A DNA stretch of 6,667 bases from Conexibacter sp. (GCA_025964295.1 JAOPZD010000056.1:1-6667); one strand, 5' to 3'. Positions 1-6,477 are shown, counted from the stretch's first letter. A program made the numbers and translations. The notes: generated by a model not told the origin, from the letters alone.

Positions 1-1
1 C

Positions 2-175
2 CTGGCGGCGCTGCGCTGGCGCACGGAGCCGCCGGACGACCCCGCCGCGGCGACCGCGCTGGTCGCGGCGCAGTTGCCGGTCCTGCACGCCGAGGTGATC
101 GACACCTACATGGACCACCCTGCGGTCCCGCCCGCCGTGCGCCGCAGGTTCGCGGCACTTGGCGGCGGCGTCTAG
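2..175 (+). CDS. C-terminal end of an unidentified protein (partial, 57 residues)
   Basis: An open frame enters from the left edge and ends at TAG (173-175). It encodes 57 residues rich in Ala, Arg and Pro, ending FAALGGGV. Third codon positions are almost all G or C, as in the real genes of this window, which supports genuine coding. No domain or motif can be recognised in this short tail, so no function is given. The gene converges on the minus-strand operon: its TAG shares bases with the TAG of the last operon gene inside the sequence CTAG. No terminator can therefore lie between the two genes. Confidence 0.55.
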   Translation: MAALRWRTEPPDDPAAATALVAAQLPVLHAEVIDTYMDHPAVPPAVRRRFAALGGGV

Positions 176-858
176 TCGCGCCGCGAGCGCTGGCCCGTCG
201 TCCGCTGCAGCGCCGCCGCCGTCGACCGCGCCTCGATCTGCCGCTCGGCACCGTCGCACGCGGCCGTGACCGCCGCCTCCTCGCGGGCGGCGGCGCGGTC
301 CTGCGCGAGCACGAGCTGCTCGGCGGCACGCGCGGCGTCCTCGACGTCGAAGGGCTCGTCGCCCACCGGCGAGGCGGCGTAGCGCGGGCGGCCCGGGATC
401 TCCAGCTCGCCGTCGCGCGGACGGGCGGAGATCGCCAGCGGGCGGAAGCGCCAGGTCACCAGGTGGCCCTCATCCTCGGCGGTGACCGCGAACTCGTCGT
501 GGGCGATCTCCGGGTCGCGCGCGCCCGCGTGCGGCCGGCGCTCGCGGACCGTGCCGAGCTCGGAGCGCCGGCTCCACGAGCGCCGCAGGCGCCAGCTCGC
601 GGTCGAGATCGTCCACGCCCAGCCCGCCAGCACGAACGCCGCGAGCATGCCGCCCGCCCCCGCCAGGAGCCAGAGCAGCGGCTGGCCCGCGACCGCGCCG
701 ATGGTTCCGACGGCGACGCACGGGACCGCCACCGCCGTCCACCGCCGCAGGGTCGGCTGCGTGCGCCATGCGGCGCCGGCGACGTGCCGGAGCGGGCGCT
801 GGTAGGGCGCCACCAGCTCGGCGCGGCGCGGGACGGGAAGCGGGTCGTGTTCCGGCAC
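172..858 (-). CDS. Hypothetical two-helix membrane protein at the 3' end of the cys operon
   Basis: This is a 228-residue protein of unrecognised family. Seen in the sequence: a basic, proline-rich N-terminus (1-40); two adjacent hydrophobic stretches (about 41-58 and 60-83) that could form a membrane hairpin; a very basic stretch (about 89-110); a probable beta-rich segment around 122-158; and an Ala/Glu/Arg-rich, probably helical tail (about 172-222). The basic residues after helix two suggest both ends are cytoplasmic, which is inference. The start is GTG, lying directly after the TGA of cysN in the same frame (TGAGTG), so translation probably depends on ribosomes finishing cysN. No good Shine-Dalgarno is visible. 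G/C-rich third positions and the tight junction support a real gene. A role in sulfur assimilation is suggested only by position. Confidence 0.7.
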   Translation of the reverse strand: MPEHDPLPVPRRAELVAPYQRPLRHVAGAAWRTQPTLRRWTAVAVPCVAVGTIGAVAGQPLLWLLAGAGGMLAAFVLAGWAWTISTASWRLRRSWSRRSELGTVRERRPHAGARDPEIAHDEFAVTAEDEGHLVTWRFRPLAISARPRDGELEIPGRPRYAASPVGDEPFDVEDAARAAEQLVLAQDRAAAREEAAVTAACDGAERQIEARSTAAALQRTTGQRSRRD

Positions 859-2091
859 TCAGCCGGCGATCATGCCACCAGCGACGGTGTCGTTGTTCGA
901 CTCGTCGATGAGGATGAACGCGCCGGTCACGCGGTTGCGCGCGTAGGGGTCGGCGATGACCGGCCGGCGGGTGCGCAGGCGGACGCGGCCGATGTCGTTG
1001 AGGCCCAGCTCGGCCGGAGCGGCGGCGCGCTGCAGCGTGTGGACGTCGACGACGTCGAGGATCCTGTCGACGATCGCCTCCGCCGTGTGCGTCAGGTGCT
1101 TCATCAGGTACCGCGAGCCGGGGCGCAGCGGCCGGTCCGAGAACCAGCACACGTCGGCCTCGAACTCGCGCACGAGCGGGATGTCCTCCACGCCGTCCTC
1201 GGCGCTGACCAGGACGTCGCCGCGCGAGGCGTCGACGTCGTCGGCCAGCCGCACGGTCACGCTCTGCGGCGGGAACGCCTCGTCCAGCGGCCCGTCGAGG
1301 GTCTCGACCGCCGCCACCGTGGACTCGACGCCGCTCGGCAGCACCCGCACGCGGTCGCCCGGGCGCACGACCCCCGACGCGACCTGGCCGGCGTAGCCGC
1401 GGAAGTCGTTGCCCTCCGAGCGGATCACCAGCTGCACCGGGAAGCGCAGGTCCTCCAGGTTGCGGTCGTCGGCCGGGTCGATGGCCTCGAGGTGGCGCAG
1501 CAGCGGCTCGCCGGCGAACCACGGCATGTGCGAGGACGGGTCGACGACGTTGTCGCCCTCCAGCGCGCTGATCGGGATGTAGGCGATGTCGCGCGAGGAC
1601 AGGTGGGCGCGGAACGCGCAGAAGTCGCGGACGATCTCGTCGAAGCGCTCCTCGGAGTACGCGACCAGGTCCATCTTGTTGACCGCGACGACGAGGTGCG
1701 GGATCCCGAGCAGCGACGCGATGAACGCGTGGCGCTTGGTCTGCTCGACGACGCCGTGGCGCGCGTCGACCAGGACGATCGCGACGTCGGCCGTCGACGC
1801 GCCGGTGACCATGTTGCGCGTGTACTGCACGTGGCCCGGCGTGTCGGCCAGGATGAAGTCGCGCGCCGGCGTGGCGAAGTAGCGATAGGCGACGTCGATC
1901 GTGATGCCCTGCTCGCGCTCGGCGCGCAGGCCGTCGGTCAGCCGCGACAGGTCGAGCTCGCCGTCGCGGCCGTTGAGATCGGCGTACTGGTCGGCGAGGA
2001 TCGCCTTGGAGTCGTGCAGGAGGCGCCCGATGAGCGTGGACTTGCCGTCGTCGACGGAGCCCGCGGTGGCGAGGCGGAGGAGGGTGGCCAT
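859..2091 (-). CDS. cysN: Sulfate adenylyltransferase subunit 1 (GTPase subunit)
   Basis: This is the large, GTP-hydrolysing subunit of ATP sulfurylase. With CysD it makes APS from sulfate and ATP in the cytoplasm, using GTP hydrolysis to drive the reaction. All five G-motifs of a translation-factor-type GTPase are visible: GSVDDGKST (11-19), the switch I threonine in GITID (62-66), DTPGH (83-87), NKMD (138-141) and SALEG (175-179). EF-Tu-like beta-barrel domains follow, including RFPVQ (216-220) and the DFRGYAG segment (229-235). At 410 residues it is a stand-alone CysN with no C-terminal APS kinase, unlike the CysNC fusions of mycobacteria. The ATG lies 9 bases after the cysD stop. No Shine-Dalgarno is seen in that gap, so coupling to cysD is likely. 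The start is a few residues before the first conserved strand, giving a shorter N-terminus than E. coli CysN. Confidence 0.96.
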   Translation of the reverse strand: MATLLRLATAGSVDDGKSTLIGRLLHDSKAILADQYADLNGRDGELDLSRLTDGLRAEREQGITIDVAYRYFATPARDFILADTPGHVQYTRNMVTGASTADVAIVLVDARHGVVEQTKRHAFIASLLGIPHLVVAVNKMDLVAYSEERFDEIVRDFCAFRAHLSSRDIAYIPISALEGDNVVDPSSHMPWFAGEPLLRHLEAIDPADDRNLEDLRFPVQLVIRSEGNDFRGYAGQVASGVVRPGDRVRVLPSGVESTVAAVETLDGPLDEAFPPQSVTVRLADDVDASRGDVLVSAEDGVEDIPLVREFEADVCWFSDRPLRPGSRYLMKHLTHTAEAIVDRILDVVDVHTLQRAAAPAELGLNDIGRVRLRTRRPVIADPYARNRVTGAFILIDESNNDTVAGGMIAG

Positions 2092-2100
2092 CAGGAAGTC

Positions 2101-3018
2101 CTAGAAGTAGCCCGCGACCTTGCGGTCCTCCATCGCCGACTCCGACACGCGGTCGTCGGCGCGGGTCTCGCCGCGCTCGGTGACGTTGGTCGCGGCGATC
2201 TCGGCGACGACCTCGTCCAGCGTGGCGGCCTCGGAGGCCACGGCGCCGGTGCAGGACATGTCGCCGACGGTGCGGTAGCGCACCGAAGTCGTGAAGGGCG
2301 CGGAGTCGCGCTCGTCGCGGGTGATGAAGTCCGAGTCGGCGTAGAGCATCCCGTCGCGGCGGAACACCTCGCGCTCGTGGGCGAGGTAGATCGAGGGCAC
2401 CTCGATGTCCTCGTCCTGGATGTACTGCCAGACGTCGAGCTCGGTCCAGTTGCTCAGCGGGAACGCGCGGACGTTCTCGCCGCGGCGCACGCGCGCGTTG
2501 TAGATGTTCCACAGCTCGGGGCGCTGCGCCTTGGGATCCCAGCCGCCGAAGTCGTCGCGGAAGCTCAGGATGCGCTCCTTGGCGCGGGCGCGCTCCTCGT
2601 CGCGGCGCGCGCCGCCGAACGCCGCGTCGAAGCCGTGCTCGGCCAGCGCGTCGAGCAGCGTCGTGGTCTGCAGCCGGTTGCGCGAGGCGCGCGGGCCGGT
2701 CTCCTCGGCCACGCGGCCCTTGTCGATCGACTCCTGCACCGAGGCCACGACCAGCCGCTCGCCGAGGCGCTCGACCATCTTGTCGCGGAACGCGATGACC
2801 TCGGGGAAGTTGTGCCCCGTGTCGATGTGCATGAGCGGGAACGGGAACCGGCCGGGCCGGAACGCCTTCTCGGCCAGCCGCACCAGGACGATCGAGTCCT
2901 TGCCGCCGCTGAACAGCAGCACGGGCTTCTCGCGCTCGGCGGCGACCTCGCGCATGACGTGGATCGCCTCGGCCTCGAGGGCCTGCAGGTGGGTCAGGGT
3001 GCGGATGGTGGCACTCAT
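2101..3018 (-). CDS. cysD: Sulfate adenylyltransferase subunit 2 (ATP pyrophosphatase subunit)
   Basis: This is the catalytic small subunit of ATP sulfurylase. It adenylylates sulfate to APS and works as a complex with CysN. The 305-residue length is normal for the family. The PP-loop is SGGKDS (37-42). Family signatures include HIDTGHNFPE (64-73), GGARRDEE (135-142), the PLSNWTELDVW segment (187-197) and a C-terminus ending KVAGYF, close to the usual KREGYF end. The frame stays open far upstream without a stop, but the homologous part begins at the ATG whose first bases overlap the previous gene's TGA (ATGA, 3018-3015). A strong GGAGGT lies 9 bases before this ATG, which settles the start. 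Confidence 0.97.
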   Translation of the reverse strand: MSATIRTLTHLQALEAEAIHVMREVAAEREKPVLLFSGGKDSIVLVRLAEKAFRPGRFPFPLMHIDTGHNFPEVIAFRDKMVERLGERLVVASVQESIDKGRVAEETGPRASRNRLQTTTLLDALAEHGFDAAFGGARRDEERARAKERILSFRDDFGGWDPKAQRPELWNIYNARVRRGENVRAFPLSNWTELDVWQYIQDEDIEVPSIYLAHEREVFRRDGMLYADSDFITRDERDSAPFTTSVRYRTVGDMSCTGAVASEAATLDEVVAEIAATNVTERGETRADDRVSESAMEDRKVAGYF

Positions 3019-3932
3019 GCGGCAGCGACCTCCGTGGTGGCTACGTCGGAAGCAGGGGCGGAAGGGCGGACGGTTCGCGCCGGCAGCGCGCGGTGGATCA
3101 GCGCGGCGGCGACGCCGACCAGCGCGGGGATGCCGACGATCGTCCAGGCCGGCAGGTCGACGCCGGCCTTGGTCAGCACGCCGAGCGCCGAGCCCAGCAG
3201 CACGCAGCCGAGCGTGGGGCGCAGGACGACGGCCGGGATGCGGTCGACCAGGGCGGTGCCGATCAGCACGCCGGGCAGCGAGCCGATCAGGATCGTGCCC
3301 ATCAGGGCGAAGTCGACGTTGCCGGCGACCAGCTGCGCGAGGCCGGCGGCCCAGAGCACGATCGCGGCGTGGAAGACGTCGGTGCCGACCACGCGGTGGG
3401 GCGTCAGGCGGAAGACGAGGATCAGCGCGAGGCCGATCAGGGCGCCGGAGCCCACGCTGGTGAGTCCCAGCAGGAAGCCGAGGAACGCGCCGAGGCCGAC
3501 GGCCTGCACGCGCGTCGCGCGGTCCAGGAAGACCGTGTGGCGCTCGCGCTCGATCGCCGCGCGGAGGAACAGCGCGCGGAAGAGCATCGAGACCGACACC
3601 ACCAACAAGGCCATCGCGACGCCGGTGAGCAGCACGCTGGGCGAGTGCTTGAGCCACAGCTCGAGGACCACCACGCCGGCGATCGACCCGGGCACAGAGC
3701 CGAACGCCAGCCACTTGGAGACGCCGAGGTCGACGGTCCCCTTGCGCAGGTGCCGCCAGCCGCCGAGCGTCTTGGTGACCGCGCCGTAGGCCAGGTCGGT
3801 GCCGATCGCGACCGTCGGGTGGATGCCCGCGAAGAGGATCAGCAGCGGCGTCATCAGCGAGCCGCCGCCGATGCCCGTCATGCCGATGAGGATCCCGACG
3901 CCGAGGCCGAAGACGATGACGAGGGGGTCCAT
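3015..3932 (-). CDS. TauE/SafE-family (TSUP) anion permease, probably sulfate or sulfite
   Basis: This is a 305-residue integral membrane protein with about eight or nine hydrophobic segments and the internal two-fold repeat of the TauE/SafE family. The first repeat carries GMTGIGGGSLMTPLL (17-31) followed by GTDLAYG (44-50). The second carries GLTSVGSGALIG (156-167) followed by GTDVFHA (183-189). The C-terminal 20 or so residues are polar and Ala/Thr/Ser-rich, probably a cytoplasmic tail. The family moves sulfite, sulfonates and other sulfur compounds. The similarly placed TSUP gene of the Corynebacterium glutamicum cys cluster was named cysZ and proposed to import sulfate. Sitting between cysH and cysD, this protein may import sulfate for the pathway or export surplus sulfite; the sequence does not decide the direction. 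Its ATG is 6 bases after the cysH stop and lacks a clear Shine-Dalgarno. Confidence 0.93.
   Translation of the reverse strand: MDPLVIVFGLGVGILIGMTGIGGGSLMTPLLILFAGIHPTVAIGTDLAYGAVTKTLGGWRHLRKGTVDLGVSKWLAFGSVPGSIAGVVVLELWLKHSPSVLLTGVAMALLVVSVSMLFRALFLRAAIERERHTVFLDRATRVQAVGLGAFLGFLLGLTSVGSGALIGLALILVFRLTPHRVVGTDVFHAAIVLWAAGLAQLVAGNVDFALMGTILIGSLPGVLIGTALVDRIPAVVLRPTLGCVLLGSALGVLTKAGVDLPAWTIVGIPALVGVAAALIHRALPARTVRPSAPASDVATTEVAAA
3028..3033 (-). promoter_or_regulatory. Ribosome binding site of cysD
   Basis: The minus strand reads GGAGGT, 9 bases before the cysD ATG, inside the end of the transporter gene. It is the best Shine-Dalgarno of the operon. It fixes the cysD start within a frame that is open for over a kilobase further upstream, and it suggests that cysD is translated efficiently in its own right as well as by coupling. 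Confidence 0.8.
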
Positions 3933-3938
3933 GGGCAG

Positions 3939-4601
3939 CTAGACCACGTGCTGACCGTTGTTGATCGTCCCGATCCCGGCGCCAGCCGGGACGTGGATGC
4001 CGCATTCGGTCTTGTCGGTTCCCGCCCAGCGGCCGGCGCGGCCGTCGCCGGGCAGGGTGCAGGTCGCGCAGCCGATCGACGCGTAGCCCTGGTCGTGCAG
4101 CGGGTGGTAGGGCAGCCCGCGCTCGAAGATCCGGCCCCACACGTCCTTCTCGGTCCAGAAGGCGAGCGGGTTGTACTTCATGACGCCGGGGCGCTTGGCG
4201 TCGGGCTCGATCAGCTCGGCCGTGGCGCGCGTGTCGGCCTGCTCGCGGCGGATGCCGGTGACCCAGGCGTCGGCGCCCTCGAGCGCGTGCTCCAGCGCCG
4301 CGACCTTCAGCGGCGTGCAGCAGTGCTCCGGGCCGGTCCACGGCGGGGTGGGTGGGATCGCATTCGCGTCCTCGACGTCGATGTGGACGCCGTAGTGGTC
4401 CTCGAAGCGCTTCCACGTCGCCAGCGTCTCGGGGAACAGGACGCCGGTGTCGATGGTCACGACCCGCGTGTGCGGCGCGAGCGCGAGCAGCTCGTCGAGG
4501 ATCACCGACTCCTCCTTCTGGAAGGAGCAGAGGAAGACGAGCCGCTCGTGCTTCGCGGCCGCCTTCAGCGTCTCGGTGAGCTGGTCGCTCAGACCGCGCA
4601 C
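3939..4601 (-). CDS. cysH: Adenylylsulfate (APS) reductase, [4Fe-4S] type
   Basis: This enzyme reduces APS to sulfite and AMP, with thioredoxin as the usual reductant, in the cytoplasm. It belongs to the PP-loop family; SFQKEESVI (26-34) is the modified loop. VTIDTGVLFPET (48-59) and GIRREQADTRA (116-126) are nucleotide-site signatures. The cysteine pairs CC (94-95) and CATC (178-181) are the [4Fe-4S] ligands of APS-type reductases and are absent from E. coli-type PAPS reductases. Cys200 in KTECGIH is the catalytic residue. A polar tail of about 17 residues follows. The frame is open far upstream, but homology begins near residue 6. The chosen start is GTG at 4601-4599, overlapping the end of sir by 13 bases, with a purine-rich GAGGGCGA just before it; this gives 220 residues. 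A CTG nine bases later, overlapping the sir stop as CTGA, is a less likely alternative. Confidence 0.94.
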   Translation of the reverse strand: MRGLSDQLTETLKAAAKHERLVFLCSFQKEESVILDELLALAPHTRVVTIDTGVLFPETLATWKRFEDHYGVHIDVEDANAIPPTPPWTGPEHCCTPLKVAALEHALEGADAWVTGIRREQADTRATAELIEPDAKRPGVMKYNPLAFWTEKDVWGRIFERGLPYHPLHDQGYASIGCATCTLPGDGRAGRWAGTDKTECGIHVPAGAGIGTINNGQHVV

Positions 4602-6412
4602 TCGCCCTCGCCCCGCTGCACGACGTAGGGCTGGTTGCGATCCCAGTCCATGAACATGTTCATGGTCTCGAGGCCGAACTCGACCGGCATCGCGAGGTCG
4701 GCCTTGACCTCCTGCTCGAAGCGGACGGTCCCGACGCGGTCGGCGTAGGCCTTGAACGTCTCGGTGTCGTCGGTGCGCTCGGCCTCGTACATGCGGATCC
4801 AGCGCTCGACGGCCTCGGGCACGCGCTTGGCGGGCAGGCGGACCTTCAGGCGGGCGCCGTAGCCGACCTCGCCGCCCTCGTAGACGCCGCCGATGTGCGC
4901 GACGTAGGCCGGGATCGTGTGCTTGCCGACCTTGATCGACGCGCCGTAGAACCCCATGTCGGCGATGTGGTGCTGCGAGCAGCCGTTGGGGCAGCCGGAG
5001 TTCTTGATGTGGATGCGCCGCGAGAGCGGATCGGTGATCTGCATCTCCAGCAGCTTCTTGTTGATGGCCGCGTTGAGGCCCATCGAGCTCGTGATGCCGA
5101 GCTTGCAGCTGTCGGTGCCGGGGCAGGAGACGTTGTCGGTGATCTCCTGCGCGCCGGCCTCGCCGAGCTCGAGCGCCTGCAGGCGCTGCCAGACGTCGTA
5201 GACGGTCTCGTCGCGGACCCAGCGGAAGACGATGTTCTGCCCGACGGTCATGCGGGCGTTGCCGCCGGAGTAGTCGCGCATGATCTGGCCGAGGCCGCGG
5301 AACTGCTCGGGCGTGAGGTCGCCGCGGTAGACCTTGACCTCGACGGCGCTGAAGCCCGCCTGGCGCTGGGCGACGACGTTGGACTCGCGGAAGCGGTCGA
5401 ACTCGGCGCGGTCGGCGTCGGTCGGCGTGCCGTAGGACTCCGGCACCGCCGGGGCAACGGCCTCCTCGTCGAAGTCGAAGCGGCGCGGGGCCACGGAGAA
5501 GTCGCGCTCGGCGACCCAGTCGCCCTGCAGCTGCTCCTCGACCTGGTTGCGCAGCTCGTCGATGCCGAACTTGTCGACGAAGACCTTGATGCGCGCGCGG
5601 GCGCGGTTGACCCGCAGCCAGTCCTGGGCGTCGAAGATCCGGAAGACGGCCTCGGCGACCTTGAGGTAGTCGCCGTTGTCGGCCTCGACGAAGTCGTACA
5701 GCGTCGGCGCGATGCGCGGCATGATCGACGTGCCGCCGCCGACGCGCACCTCGAAGCCCTTGACGCCGTCGTCGTTGACCTTGGAGATGAACGCGATGTC
5801 GTGGATGCCGGTGATCGAGCGGTCCTCGGACGGCGTGCCGTCGAAGGCGGTCTTGATCTTGCGCGGCATCAGCTGCGTCGTGGGGTGGCGCACGAAGTAG
5901 CGGACGTAGGCGCCGACGTAGGGCGTCGGATCGAAGACCTCGCCCTCGCGGATGCCGGCCCACGGGTCGCCGGTCACGTTGCGGACGGTGTTGCCGCAGC
6001 CCTCGCGGCTGGAAAGCCCGGTCTCGCTGAGATCACGGATCAGCGCGGCGGCGTCGCGCAGCGGGACGTGGTGGATCTGGATGTTCTGGCGCGTCGTGAT
6101 GTGGCCCTTGTTGAGCGGCGCGTAGCGCTCGATCACATCGGCGAAGTTGTCCATCTGATCCGGGGTGACGCCGCCGAAGGGCAGCTTGATCCGGATCATC
6201 TGCACGTCGGGCGGGCGCTGGCCGTAGACGCCCTGCTTGAGCCGGAAGCCGATGTACTCGTTCTCCGGCGTCTCGCCGGCGAGGAACTTCTCGGCTTCGT
6301 TGTCGAAGTCGTCGAACTCCCGGACGATCGCCGGGATGATCTGGCCAGGGACGTTCTCGTAGACCTCGGGGTTCGTCAGCGATCCCTTGCGGCCAACCGT
6401 GCTGGGCTCCAT
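4589..6412 (-). CDS. sir: Ferredoxin-dependent assimilatory sulfite reductase (siroheme, [4Fe-4S])
   Basis: This enzyme catalyses the six-electron reduction of sulfite to sulfide. The 607-residue length suits the single-chain ferredoxin-dependent family. Two homologous halves are visible. The first has MIRIKLPFGGV (72-82), HITTRQNIQ (104-112), NTVRNVTGDP (141-150) and PRKIKTAF (183-190), which supply the Arg and Lys residues facing siroheme. The second has VGQNIVFRWV (390-399) and the cluster ligands Cys430, Cys436, Cys473 and Cys477 in CPGTDSC and GCPNGC. Nitrite reductases share this fold, but the operon with cysH, cysD and cysN points to sulfite. No CysJ flavoprotein is present here, so ferredoxin is the likely donor. 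Tyr63 and Cys139 match the positions of a Tyr-Cys crosslink known in the Mycobacterium tuberculosis enzyme. The ATG at 6412 lies right after a -10 box, so it may be leaderless. Confidence 0.95.
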   Translation of the reverse strand: MEPSTVGRKGSLTNPEVYENVPGQIIPAIVREFDDFDNEAEKFLAGETPENEYIGFRLKQGVYGQRPPDVQMIRIKLPFGGVTPDQMDNFADVIERYAPLNKGHITTRQNIQIHHVPLRDAAALIRDLSETGLSSREGCGNTVRNVTGDPWAGIREGEVFDPTPYVGAYVRYFVRHPTTQLMPRKIKTAFDGTPSEDRSITGIHDIAFISKVNDDGVKGFEVRVGGGTSIMPRIAPTLYDFVEADNGDYLKVAEAVFRIFDAQDWLRVNRARARIKVFVDKFGIDELRNQVEEQLQGDWVAERDFSVAPRRFDFDEEAVAPAVPESYGTPTDADRAEFDRFRESNVVAQRQAGFSAVEVKVYRGDLTPEQFRGLGQIMRDYSGGNARMTVGQNIVFRWVRDETVYDVWQRLQALELGEAGAQEITDNVSCPGTDSCKLGITSSMGLNAAINKKLLEMQITDPLSRRIHIKNSGCPNGCSQHHIADMGFYGASIKVGKHTIPAYVAHIGGVYEGGEVGYGARLKVRLPAKRVPEAVERWIRMYEAERTDDTETFKAYADRVGTVRFEQEVKADLAMPVEFGLETMNMFMDWDRNQPYVVQRGEGECAV

Positions 6413-6418
6413 CCGGCC

Positions 6419-6424
6419 AAGGTA
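6419..6424 (-). promoter_or_regulatory. Probable -10 box of the operon promoter (leaderless start)
   Basis: The minus strand reads TACCTT, a match to the TANNNT form common in actinobacterial promoters. Exactly six bases (GGCCGG) separate it from the sir ATG, so transcription would begin at or next to the A of the start codon. No Shine-Dalgarno precedes sir, which agrees with a leaderless message. No clear -35 hexamer is present at 16-18 bases; GTGGAT is the best placed and is weak. Confidence 0.5.
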
Positions 6425-6445
6425 GCAAATCCCGATCGCAAATCC
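6425..6445 (-). repeat. Pair of GGATTTGC direct repeats, candidate operator
   Basis: On the minus strand the 8-mer GGATTTGC occurs at 6445-6438 and again at 6432-6425, 13 bases apart. A near copy lies in the opposite orientation at 6454-6460 (plus strand GGATTGC, one T fewer). The repeats fill the -13 to -33 zone of the predicted promoter, where a bound protein would compete with RNA polymerase. The protein that would bind is unknown. Confidence 0.45.
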
Positions 6446-6456
6446 ACCTATTGGGA

Positions 6457-6471
6457 TTGCCGTGTCGGCAA
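6457..6471. promoter_or_regulatory. Perfect 15-bp palindrome TTGCCG-N3-CGGCAA, candidate operator
   Basis: Two perfect 6-base arms flank a 3-base centre (TGT on the plus strand). The short, symmetrical form suits a dimeric DNA-binding protein better than an RNA hairpin, because a 3-base loop is tight. Its centre lies about 52 bases upstream of the predicted sir transcription start, a position typical of an activator or an upstream repressor site. Symmetry stops at the next base on both sides. Confidence 0.45.
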
Positions 6472-6477
6472 GCGGGT

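Noticed and set aside
470..2512. Minus-strand open frame of 680 codons overlapping cysN and cysD out of frame
   Set aside because: The product is a Arg/Pro/Ala-rich frame-shifted copy of the real genes, without any domain.
2504..3463. Plus-strand frame of 319 codons antisense to cysD and the transporter
   Set aside because: Serine/arginine-rich low-complexity product typical of antisense frames; the opposite strand encodes conserved proteins.
463..3789. Plus-strand open frame of 1108 codons antisense to five genes
   Set aside because: It runs opposite to the unknown gene, cysN, cysD and most of the transporter, all but the first clearly recognisable. The product is a Arg/Ala/Val/Asp/His-rich repetitive string with no domain. 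Such open antisense frames are expected in GC-rich DNA, where stop codons are rare.
3019..4416. Upstream extension of the cysD frame
   Set aside because: The frame stays open, but the extra ~466 residues are an out-of-frame reading of the transporter and cysH. The family N-terminus and the GGAGGT set the start at 3018.
3093..4628. Plus-strand open frame of 511 codons antisense to the transporter and cysH
   Set aside because: The product is low-complexity, Gln/Asp/Arg/Ala-rich, with no recognisable motif. The minus strand here encodes clear family proteins.
4602..5963. Upstream extension of the cysH frame into sir
   Set aside because: The extra residues are an out-of-frame reading of sir, and no APS reductase has such an extension.
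4589..6412. Assignment of the siroheme enzyme as a nitrite reductase
   Set aside because: The family likeness alone allows it, but its position as first gene of a cysH-cysD-cysN operon makes sulfite the much likelier substrate.
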